Source: an uncultured Clostridia bacterium
GTDB taxonomy: Bacteria > Bacillota > Clostridia > Oscillospirales > Acutalibacteraceae
Direction: 5' to 3'
DNA length: 5,730 nucleotides
Assembly (NCBI GenBank): GCA_947629295.1
Contig: CANRDH010000113.1
Coordinates: 1 to 5,730 of the forward strand
This document shows positions 1 through 4,923 of this stretch, in pieces. Within the stretch, counting starts at the first letter, position 1; each line of letters opens with the position of its first letter. The notes beneath the pieces were generated by a model. It worked only from the letters and a program-made list of their open reading frames with translations, made no database searches and was not told the origin of the DNA. The translations under genes and the position numbers were made by a program.

Positions 1-1
1 T

Positions 2-77
2 GGGAGCATAGCTCAGCTGGGAGAGCATCTGCCTTACAAGCAGAGGGTCATAGGTTCGAGCCCTATTGTTCCCACCA
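2..77 (+). tRNA. tRNA-Val (anticodon TAC)
   Basis: A complete cloverleaf can be folded. The acceptor stem pairs 2-8 with 67-73, the discriminator is A74 and the genome encodes CCA at 75-77. The anticodon stem 28-32/40-44 encloses a 7-nt loop with TAC at 35-37. The T-arm carries the GGTTCGA signature at 53-59. It is the first tRNA of a closely spaced + strand cluster; its promoter lies left of the window. Confidence 0.96.
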
Positions 78-81
78 CTTT

Positions 82-155
82 GGTCCGGTAGTTCAGCTGG
101 TTAGAACGCTAGCCTGTCACGCTAGAGGTCGACGGTTCGATCCCGTTCCGGATCG
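82..155 (+). tRNA. tRNA-Asp (anticodon GTC)
   Basis: The acceptor stem 82-88 pairs with 148-154 (one G-U pair), with discriminator G155 as expected for tRNA-Asp. The anticodon GTC is at 116-118 and the T-loop GGTTCGA is present. CCA is not encoded, so a CCA-adding enzyme is needed. Only 4 nt separate it from tRNA-Val, so the two are almost certainly cut from one precursor. Confidence 0.96.
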
Positions 156-161
156 CTATTT

Positions 162-234
<73 letters not shown>

Positions 235-243
235 CTTTGATAT

Positions 244-319
244 GCGGATGTAGCTCATCTGGTAGAGCGCAACCTTGCCAAGGTTGAGGTAGCGGGTTCG
301 AGCCCCGTCATCCGCTCCA
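244..319 (+). tRNA. tRNA-Gly (anticodon GCC)
   Basis: The acceptor stem 244-250 pairs with 309-315, with discriminator T316 and encoded CCA at 317-319. The anticodon stem 270-274/282-286 encloses the loop with GCC at 277-279. It is the last member of the tightly packed Val-Asp-Phe-Gly group; the next tRNA is about 100 nt away behind a terminator-like hairpin. Confidence 0.96.
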
Positions 320-331
320 GCGGTTCGCCGC
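320..331 (+). other. Small GCGG-TTCG-CCGC hairpin directly after tRNA-Gly
   Basis: A 4-bp inverted repeat with a TTCG loop abuts the encoded CCA of tRNA-Gly. The closing pair is G-C rather than the C-G of the classical very stable UUCG tetraloop, and no clean T-run follows. It may stabilise or mark the 3' end of the precursor for processing, but this is only inference. Confidence 0.35.
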
Positions 332-340
332 AGTTTAAAT

Positions 341-346
341 TATAAT
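341..346 (+). promoter_or_regulatory. Possible -10 box (TATAAT) upstream of tRNA-Cys
   Basis: A perfect TATAAT lies between tRNA-Gly and the terminator-like hairpin, but no good -35 box sits 16-18 nt upstream. If active, it would start a transcript near 352 that must pass the hairpin at 390-417 to reach tRNA-Cys. This is a weak call, kept because no other promoter for tRNA-Cys is visible. Confidence 0.3.
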
Positions 347-389
347 GTCCGTGCAACCTGTGGTTTCATATTTGTACGATGTTGACATG

Positions 390-417
390 GAGCTTGATAG
401 GATTAAGCTCTTTTTTT
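390..417 (+). terminator. Intrinsic terminator-like hairpin between tRNA-Gly and tRNA-Cys
   Basis: GAGCTT (390-395) pairs perfectly with AAGCTC (405-410) around a 9-nt loop, followed by seven T residues at 411-417. It probably ends the Val-Asp-Phe-Gly transcript. tRNA-Cys starts only 4 nt after the T-run, so its transcription depends either on readthrough here or on a promoter overlapping this element. Confidence 0.7.
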
Positions 418-421
418 GTTT

Positions 422-492
422 GGCGACATAGCCAAGTGGTAAGGCACGAGTCTGCAAAACTCTGATCCTCGGTTCAAATCCGGGTGTCGCCT
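422..492 (+). tRNA. tRNA-Cys (anticodon GCA)
   Basis: The acceptor stem 422-428 pairs with 485-491, with discriminator T492 as expected for tRNA-Cys and no encoded CCA. The anticodon loop 452-458 has GCA at 454-456. The T-stem 468-472/480-484 closes a TTCAAAT loop. The outermost anticodon-stem position (C447 opposite T463) is mismatched, leaving 4 bp in that stem. It is set apart from the other four tRNAs by the hairpin at 390-417. Confidence 0.94.
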
Positions 493-500
493 CTGATTTT

Positions 501-545
501 ACGGTAATAGGTTAAGGCTGATGCTTTGACTTATTGCCGTTTTTT
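501..545 (+). terminator. Intrinsic terminator after tRNA-Cys
   Basis: A long imperfect hairpin pairs 501-517 with 524-540 (about 17 pairs including several G-U), and six T residues run from 540 to 545. It fits as the end of the tRNA-Cys transcript. It sits only 12 nt before the luxS ribosome binding site, so it could also attenuate readthrough into luxS, for which no separate convincing promoter was found. Confidence 0.65.
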
Positions 546-556
546 AAAATTTATTC

Positions 557-561
557 CGGAG
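557..561 (+). promoter_or_regulatory. Ribosome binding site of luxS
   Basis: CGGAG lies 8 nt before the ATG at 570. It decides the start: the in-frame ATG at 534 falls inside the terminator stem, has no Shine-Dalgarno sequence, and would add 12 residues unrelated to LuxS. Confidence 0.75.
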
Positions 562-569
562 TGATAAAA

Positions 570-1031
570 ATGAAAAGAATAGCAAGCTTTGAAGTAAATC
601 ACGACCTTCTTGACAAGGGAATATATATATCACGAATCGACGGAGACGTGGTGACATATGATGTGCGTATGAAAAAACCTAATTGCGGAGATTATCTTTC
701 CACCGGTGAGATGCATACCGTTGAACATCTATTTGCGACCTATGCACGTAACAGCAAATATGCAGACAGCGTAGTATATGTCGGACCTATGGGGTGCAGG
801 ACAGGGTTTTATCTGCTTATCCGTGATAATGTCAGCAGTCAGGAGGTAATAAGCCTGATTGTATCTTCATTTGAGTTCATTGCCGAATTTGAGGGCGAAA
901 TACCCGGAAGTACCCGTATAGAATGCGGCAATTATCTCGATCACGACCTTGACTCTGCGAAAAAAACGGCAGGGGATATGCTTGAAATAATAAGCTCGTG
1001 GACTCCCGATATGCTTGTTTATAAAAAATAA
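570..1031 (+). CDS. luxS: S-ribosylhomocysteine lyase LuxS
   Basis: LuxS cleaves S-ribosylhomocysteine to homocysteine and 4,5-dihydroxypentane-2,3-dione, the precursor of autoinducer-2; it is a cytosolic metal-dependent homodimer in the activated methyl cycle. The 153-aa length is typical of the family. Visible signatures are the HTVEH motif (metal ligands H49 and H53, catalytic E52), the PMGCRTGFY segment with catalytic C76, and the ECGNYLDHDL segment, whose C119 is the third metal ligand. No residue expected to be essential is missing. The gene follows tRNA-Cys and its terminator; no Pfs/MtnN nucleosidase, which supplies the substrate, is in the window. A promoter is not evident, so it may depend on readthrough. 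No strong terminator follows directly; the hairpin at 1128-1156 is the nearest candidate. Whether the cell uses AI-2 as a signal or only recycles homocysteine cannot be told from sequence. Confidence 0.97.
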   Translation: MKRIASFEVNHDLLDKGIYISRIDGDVVTYDVRMKKPNCGDYLSTGEMHTVEHLFATYARNSKYADSVVYVGPMGCRTGFYLLIRDNVSSQEVISLIVSSFEFIAEFEGEIPGSTRIECGNYLDHDLDSAKKTAGDMLEIISSWTPDMLVYKK

Positions 1032-1070
1032 TGTAAATGTATATATTTCATGCAAATTGTACAATAATTC

Positions 1071-1099
1071 TTGACAAGGAAAGGGAAATTATTTATAAT
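1071..1099 (+). promoter_or_regulatory. Consensus sigma-A promoter of the dockerin/cohesin operon
   Basis: TTGACA (1071-1076) and TATAAT (1094-1099) both match the consensus perfectly and are separated by exactly 17 nt. The region just upstream (1031-1070) is AT-rich and could act as an UP element. Transcription should start near 1106, leaving a leader of about 76 nt. This predicts strong vegetative expression unless the leader or an unseen repressor limits it. Confidence 0.88.
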
Positions 1100-1127
1100 T
1101 GTATCAGGCTTTTATATAATTGGTATG

Positions 1128-1156
1128 AGCAGGCATTAATATAAACGCCTGCTTTT
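1128..1156 (+). promoter_or_regulatory. Leader hairpin with short T-run (possible attenuator)
   Basis: AGCAGGC (1128-1134) pairs perfectly with GCCTGCT (1147-1153) around a 12-nt AT-rich loop, with four Ts at 1153-1156. It lies inside the 5' leader, between the promoter and the ribosome binding site at 1170. It may be a partial terminator or attenuator, an mRNA-stabilising stem, or the terminator of luxS readthrough. The short T-run makes full termination unlikely. Confidence 0.5.
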
Positions 1157-1169
1157 AAAATATATGAAT

Positions 1170-1174
1170 GGAGG
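1170..1174 (+). promoter_or_regulatory. Ribosome binding site of the dockerin-LRR gene
   Basis: GGAGG lies 7 nt before the ATG at 1182. It decides between that ATG and the in-frame ATG at 1164, which precedes the site and has no Shine-Dalgarno of its own. The 1182 start also gives a normal lysine-rich signal peptide n-region. Confidence 0.85.
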
Positions 1175-1181
1175 AAATATT

Positions 1182-2729
1182 ATGAAAAGTAAAAACAAAG
1201 GCACATTCAAGAGAATTATGACTGTTTTCCTTGCCGCTGCAATGATTTCGGCTTCCTGTGCAATGGGTCAGCCGGGAATTTTTGCCTATACCGCTGTTTC
1301 AGTAAAGGCTGCCGATACGATAGACGAAACTCCCGCAGGCAGCTTTGAATATATTGACAATACTGACGGAACAATAACCATAACCAAATTTACAGGTACG
1401 GAAACTGATGTAGTTGTTCCGGCTAAAATAAATAATAAAACTGTTTCCGCGATTGGTGAAATGTCCTTTTTAGGTTGTCAGGATGTAATAAGTATCACCC
1501 TCCAAAGCGGTGTTACTACTATCAGAAGCTCTGCTTTTACCGGCTGTATGAATCTTGAGAGAATAAGCATACCGGATACGGTAACGGAAATCAGCGAAAA
1601 TGCTCTTACAGGCTGTCATCTGCTGCAAAGTATCAGCGTTGACGCGAAAAATACAAAATATTTGTCTGAGGACAACATACTTTTTGATAAAAATAAAACT
1701 ACTGTCATTTGCTGTCCCGAAACGAGAAGCGGCAGTTATACCATTCCGGCGGGTGTAAAAAAGATTGCAGGCGGGGCCTTCTATAACTGTGAGAACCTCA
1801 CAGAAATAAAAATTCCTTCCGGTGTTACGGATATCGGGCCTTCGGCATTCCGTTTTTGTACCGGAATAAAAAGCATAACTATACCAAGCAGTGTAACAAG
1901 CATAGAGGATTCTGCTTTTGAAAATTGTCAATCTCTTGCGAGCATCAGCGTACCGACAAATCTCAAAAACTTTGGCAGTGATGTTTTTAAGGATACCGAG
2001 TGGTATACAAAGCAAAGCGATGGAGTTATATACATAAATAATATTCTTTACGGTTATAAAGGAAAAAAAGAAAGCCTTACTTCACTGAATGTAAAAAGCG
2101 GTACGAAAATTATTGCCGACCGTGCGTTTATGGACTTCTCCAAGCTTTCCTCTGTGACTCTCACGAGCGGTCTTGTATATGTAGGCAATGATGCCTTTGA
2201 AAACTGTACGACGTTAAAGCAGATAACTATACCGGCAAGCGTCGTTGATATTCAGGATGATACCTTCAGCGGATGTACCTTACTTTCGTCCGTTACGATA
2301 TCCTCCGGGGTAAAGAGTATCGGCAAAAGTGCATTCTACGGTTGTTCAAGTCTTAAAAACATAACTATCCCGAAAAGTGTTGCCAACATTGGAGAATTTG
2401 CCTTTGGATATCCGACCCCGTCAGCCGGTGGGAATATTATCCTTACAATAAGCGGATATGAGGGTTCTGCTGCACAGGAATATGCAAAGAATAATACTGC
2501 GAATGTTAAATTTGAATTAATTAAAAGCAAGGTCATATTTGGTGATGTAAACGGTGATGAAATAGTCAATATAGCCGACGCACTCATGATTTCCAGAAAT
2601 GACGCAGGATTGACCGACTTTTCGCAGGACCAGACAGAAGCTGCGGACGTAAACGGGGACGGAAGAGCAAATATTGCCGACGCGCTTATGATATCAAGGT
2701 ATGACGCGAAATTGATAACCGAACTGTAA
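1182..2729 (+). CDS. Secreted BspA-like leucine-rich repeat protein with C-terminal dockerin
   Basis: This 515-aa protein has a long Sec signal peptide: basic n-region (residues 2-11), hydrophobic core from about 12, and probable cleavage after VKA at 43. Residues about 50-430 are tandem BspA-type LRR_5 repeats of roughly 23 residues, with the recurring pattern of SAF, Gly/Asn-Cys, Leu and ITIP-like strands (for example around IGKSAFYGCSSLKNITIP). A short GSAAQEYAKNN capping segment ends the solenoid. The last 62 residues (454-515) are a dockerin with two EF-hand-like calcium loops (D455/N457/D459/N463/D466 and D489/N491/D493/N497/D500), each followed by the same IADALMISR helix. LRR_5 proteins typically bind host or polymer surfaces; no catalytic domain is visible, so the dockerin's cargo here is a binding module. 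The likely partner is the cohesin-like protein encoded next, 27 bp away. C26 does not sit in a proper lipobox. The exact ligand is unknown. Confidence 0.92.
   Translation: MKSKNKGTFKRIMTVFLAAAMISASCAMGQPGIFAYTAVSVKAADTIDETPAGSFEYIDNTDGTITITKFTGTETDVVVPAKINNKTVSAIGEMSFLGCQDVISITLQSGVTTIRSSAFTGCMNLERISIPDTVTEISENALTGCHLLQSISVDAKNTKYLSEDNILFDKNKTTVICCPETRSGSYTIPAGVKKIAGGAFYNCENLTEIKIPSGVTDIGPSAFRFCTGIKSITIPSSVTSIEDSAFENCQSLASISVPTNLKNFGSDVFKDTEWYTKQSDGVIYINNILYGYKGKKESLTSLNVKSGTKIIADRAFMDFSKLSSVTLTSGLVYVGNDAFENCTTLKQITIPASVVDIQDDTFSGCTLLSSVTISSGVKSIGKSAFYGCSSLKNITIPKSVANIGEFAFGYPTPSAGGNIILTISGYEGSAAQEYAKNNTANVKFELIKSKVIFGDVNGDEIVNIADALMISRNDAGLTDFSQDQTEAADVNGDGRANIADALMISRYDAKLITEL
2541..2726 (+). 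other. Dockerin domain-coding segment (two near-identical Ca-binding repeats)
   Basis: The segment encodes two 12-residue calcium loops of the DxNxDxxxNxxD type spaced 34 residues apart, the hallmark of type I-like dockerins. The helix after each loop is identical in sequence (IADALMISR), so positions 10/11 and 17/18, which govern cohesin recognition in studied dockerins, are I/A and S/R in both repeats. Such internal symmetry is known to permit two alternative cohesin-binding orientations. Confidence 0.9.
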
Positions 2730-2742
2730 TATGACTTAGTAA

Positions 2743-2746
2743 GGGG
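2743..2746 (+). promoter_or_regulatory. Ribosome binding site of the cohesin gene, with overlapping ATG-ATT-TGA mini-ORF
   Basis: GGGG (within AAGGGGA) lies 10 nt before the TTG at 2757. An ATG at 2752 sits 5 nt from the same site but opens a frame of only ATG ATT TGA (2752-2760). Its stop overlaps the TTG start. No ATG exists in the long frame before the signal-peptide core, so TTG is the only sensible start. Confidence 0.65.
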
Positions 2747-2756
2747 ATTATATGAT

Positions 2757-3818
2757 TTGAAATACAGACGAAGTATCGTTGCCTTTATGGCGATTTTATT
2801 TATTTTTTTATTAAGCGGAAATATATTTGTACTCGCTGATGATAAACCGACATTCGGAATTAATGAGATTATAGATACCGACAGTAATGTTACAACTGTG
2901 GTTTCATTTACCCCCGGTAAGGCGGCAGCGGGTTCCATAAAGATTGGATATAATACCGATATCCTGGAGTTGATTTCAGTTAAAGAGGGTGCGGCAAATG
3001 CACAGGTAATAAACATCAATTCCAAAAACAAGGGAGAAATATCGATAAATTTCCTTAATTCAAGCGGAGTTGTCAAGGGAAATACCGAACTTGCGATAAT
3101 TGAGTTTAATCTGAAATTCGACAGACTTTCATCGAATGATGTATACGCAAAAAGCTTTGAGCTGTATGATATCAACAGTAAGCTTATTTCAGACAATACA
3201 ACGACGGATTTGAGATACAGTATCAATTCACAGAATATGTCACCCGAATACAGTGAGGAGCCGGATAATGAAAGCAGCAAACAGACTTCGCAGTCCGGTA
3301 CGGAGAATAGCAAAACAGATAATGATCCTTCCCGAAGCGAGTCCGGCGGCGTAACCGAAGATGATTCGTCGGCTGATCATTCAAATGCAGAAAACAGCGG
3401 TACGACAGGCCCAACGCCGGGAGGTACTGATGGAAATGTGTCGGGCGGAAGTGATATTTCCACGGGTAATGATACCCAAAACCCCCGGAATCCGGGCAAT
3501 ACTGCACAAACGCAGGACGGAACGGAAGGCTCAGCGACGGCATCCGATATATCTGAGAGTACCGAAGGAAGCGTAACAGAGCAGGATCCCAAGGTCGACA
3601 CATATGATGAGAGCGGAAGCGAAGACGCCGAAGTCTATACGGATGACAGACAGCAAAAAATTATCATTGTCATTGTAATATCTGCCATTACCGTGGTTGT
3701 AGTTGGTATTCTGTATTTCTTTATTTCACGTTGGATAGATAAGGATGATGAATCGGAAGATGATTCGGATGATAAATCAGACGGCGGTTCGGACGAGGAG
3801 CCAACGGAAAAGAATTAA
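2757..3818 (+). CDS. Membrane-anchored single-cohesin surface protein
   Basis: The 353-aa product starts at TTG and has a Sec signal peptide (KYRR n-region, hydrophobic core 7-26, likely cleavage after VLA at 27). Residues about 33-157 resemble a cohesin: beta-rich, with the IKIGYNTDILELISVKEG segment matching the family's Y/D-x-x-x-L-E-x-x-x-V-x-x-G pattern, an ISINF strand, and a G-x-x-x-L-x-x-I-x-F strand at 108-117. Cohesins bind dockerins with high affinity in cellulosome-type assemblies. Residues about 158-300 form a disordered spacer rich in Ser, Thr, Gly, Asp, Glu and Asn that should hold the domain clear of the wall. Residues 302-324 are one hydrophobic transmembrane helix, and 325-353 a strongly acidic tail. 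There is no LPXTG sortase signal and no S-layer homology domain, so anchoring should be in the membrane. The gene follows the dockerin-LRR gene by 27 bp with no terminator between them, implying co-transcription. The cohesin call rests on pattern recognition; another beta-sandwich adhesin domain is possible. Confidence 0.78.
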   Translation: MKYRRSIVAFMAILFIFLLSGNIFVLADDKPTFGINEIIDTDSNVTTVVSFTPGKAAAGSIKIGYNTDILELISVKEGAANAQVININSKNKGEISINFLNSSGVVKGNTELAIIEFNLKFDRLSSNDVYAKSFELYDINSKLISDNTTTDLRYSINSQNMSPEYSEEPDNESSKQTSQSGTENSKTDNDPSRSESGGVTEDDSSADHSNAENSGTTGPTPGGTDGNVSGGSDISTGNDTQNPRNPGNTAQTQDGTEGSATASDISESTEGSVTEQDPKVDTYDESGSEDAEVYTDDRQQKIIIVIVISAITVVVVGILYFFISRWIDKDDESEDDSDDKSDGGSDEEPTEKN

Positions 3819-3825
3819 AAAACAT

Positions 3826-3860
3826 CCCCGACCTGTCAAATTTTAACTGACGGGTCGGGG
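3826..3860. terminator. Bidirectional intrinsic terminator between convergent genes
   Basis: A 13-bp stem (3826-3838 with 3848-3860, one G-U pair) has a 9-nt loop. On the - strand it is followed by a run of six Ts (complement of 3817-3822), making it a strong terminator for the epimerase-like gene ending at 3877. On the + strand the following CAAATTTCTG is only weakly T-rich, but the GC-rich stem should still end the dockerin/cohesin operon. The A-run overlaps the cohesin gene's stop codon. Confidence 0.85.
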
Positions 3861-3876
3861 CAAATTTCTGTGTATA

Positions 3877-4785
3877 TTATTTTTGCAGTACAGTTTTTAT
3901 ATATTTGTAATAGGAAGACTTTTTCATAACCTCATCCTGATGATTTACGTAATAATCAAAATCCTCTTTAAATCCGTCATAAAGAGAAACGGTATCGGGG
4001 AGAATATTATATTGCTCGGTAACATCGAGATAATATGCATAATCATGGAAAGGGAAATAACTGCGCTGATTATGAGAGGAGTCAACATATATTTTATTCA
4101 GTTTTTTACCTGCCGTGTCATAGCATACTTCAACAAATTTATTTATATCAATTATTTCCTTGTTTCCTACGTTGAAAATATGTATATCGGGTTTTATATC
4201 AAGCAGAGAATCAATAAACCTGCACAAATCATGCACATTATAAAATTGCAGCGGCATTTTACCGTCTTTGGGAATATAGAACGGCATATTATTCAAGGCA
4301 CAGTCGAACACAAAGCCCTCACGGTAAATATTCTGATATTTCCCGTAAAAATACGGCGGTCTGAGTATGTAGGAGTCGGGTTTTGCACTTAGCAGTACCT
4401 TTTCTGCGGCAATTTTATTTGTGCCGTAATCACCCCATATTGAATTTGCGCCCGTGGGTTGACCGGTCTTAAAGGGGAGAGGCGTTGTTTCGGGATAAAC
4501 AGCACTCGAGCTTATGAATATAAAATCCCCAAAGTCATCAAGACTGTTGAGGAGATTGAGCATTTCCTTTTCGGTATAGATATTGACTGCAATAACCAAA
4601 TCAAAGCTATACTTTTTCAAGTCGGGACTTACTTCTGTTTTGTCACCCTTGATAAATTTAACACCCTTAGGTTGTGTATGAGTGCCTCTGTTAAATGTAT
4701 ACACTTCATTACCGGTAAGGGTATAATATTCGGCGAGGTACTTACTTACAAAGATCGTTCCGCCTGTGACAAGGATCTTTTTCAT
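3877..4785 (-). CDS. NAD(P)-dependent epimerase/dehydratase-like protein (extended SDR)
   Basis: This 302-aa protein has an N-terminal Rossmann fold beginning KKILVTGGTIFVS at residue 2, an acidic/basic NRG turn at 32-34 after the second strand, the active-site Ser region FISSSAVYP (S92-S94) and the catalytic pair Y120-x3-K124 within YGTNKIAAE. An RPPYFYG segment follows, as in nucleotide-sugar epimerases and reductases. Members act on NDP-sugars or similar substrates; the substrate cannot be read here. The cofactor loop is unusual: TGGTIFVS replaces the typical TGGTGFIG, so the second and third glycines are Ile11 and Ser14. Y120 and K124 are intact, so it may still be active. The ATG at 4785 has an AGGAGG Shine-Dalgarno (4795-4800) 9 nt upstream. 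It forms its own transcription unit with promoter 4828-4856 and terminator 3826-3860. A C-terminal region of about 60 residues is rich in Tyr and unremarkable. Confidence 0.87.
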   Translation of the reverse strand: MKKILVTGGTIFVSKYLAEYYTLTGNEVYTFNRGTHTQPKGVKFIKGDKTEVSPDLKKYSFDLVIAVNIYTEKEMLNLLNSLDDFGDFIFISSSAVYPETTPLPFKTGQPTGANSIWGDYGTNKIAAEKVLLSAKPDSYILRPPYFYGKYQNIYREGFVFDCALNNMPFYIPKDGKMPLQFYNVHDLCRFIDSLLDIKPDIHIFNVGNKEIIDINKFVEVCYDTAGKKLNKIYVDSSHNQRSYFPFHDYAYYLDVTEQYNILPDTVSLYDGFKEDFDYYVNHQDEVMKKSSYYKYIKTVLQK

Positions 4786-4827
4786 TACTCCATTCCTCCT
4801 GTTTTTAATTTTTATTGATAAATCCGT

Positions 4828-4856
4828 ATTATATCATAGGAGTATTTATAAGTCGG
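4828..4856 (-). promoter_or_regulatory. Promoter of the epimerase-like gene
   Basis: Read on the - strand, a perfect TATAAT (4833 to 4828) is preceded 17 nt upstream by CCGACT (4856 to 4851), which matches TTGACA only at the central GAC. Start would be near 4821, giving a leader of about 35 nt before ATG 4785. The weak -35 suggests modest or activator-dependent expression. Confidence 0.6.
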
Positions 4857-4867
4857 CTGAATAGAAA

Positions 4868-4898
4868 CCGCAGCATAACACCAACTGTTATGCTGCGG
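4868..4898 (-). terminator. Intrinsic terminator of the phosphoribosyltransferase-like gene
   Basis: A perfect 13-bp inverted repeat (4868-4880 with 4886-4898) encloses a 5-nt loop. It lies 25 nt beyond the stop codon of the - strand gene ending at 4924, and on that strand is followed by TTTCTATT. It separates the two - strand genes into independent units. The T-run is imperfect, so some readthrough into the epimerase-like gene is possible. Confidence 0.78.
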
Positions 4899-4923
4899 AT
4901 ATTTTATTTGCTCTGTAAAAAAA

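Noticed and set aside
382..387. TTGACA as a -35 box for tRNA-Cys
   Set aside because: At 16-18 nt spacing the expected -10 falls on AAGCTC in the terminator stem, with no resemblance to TATAAT.
526..531. TTGACT as a -35 box for luxS
   Set aside because: The best -10 at acceptable spacing is a poor TTTATT, and transcription would start at or inside the ribosome binding site.
534..569. Upstream ATG extending luxS by 12 codons
   Set aside because: It lies within the terminator hairpin, lacks a Shine-Dalgarno sequence, and LuxS proteins begin near the ATG at 570.
1164..1181. Upstream ATG extending the dockerin-LRR gene by six codons
   Set aside because: The only strong ribosome binding site (1170-1174) lies downstream of it and serves the ATG at 1182.
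1245..1262. Lipobox around Cys26 of the LRR protein
   Set aside because: The residues before the cysteine (ISAS) lack the Leu/Val/Ile at -3, and a normal signal peptidase I site (VKA) follows at residue 43.
1470..2015. 181-codon - strand frame inside the LRR gene
   Set aside because: It is a shadow of the repeat-rich coding sequence; no domain or start signal supports it.
2336..3313. Long - strand open frame (325 codons) antisense to the dockerin and cohesin genes
   Set aside because: It spans parts of two well-supported + strand genes and the gap between them, its product is low-complexity Ser/Leu/Ile-rich without recognisable domains, and no ribosome binding site stands out.
3883..4392. 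169-codon + strand frame opposite the epimerase-like gene
   Set aside because: The opposite strand encodes a clear SDR protein over the same bases; this frame is an antisense shadow.
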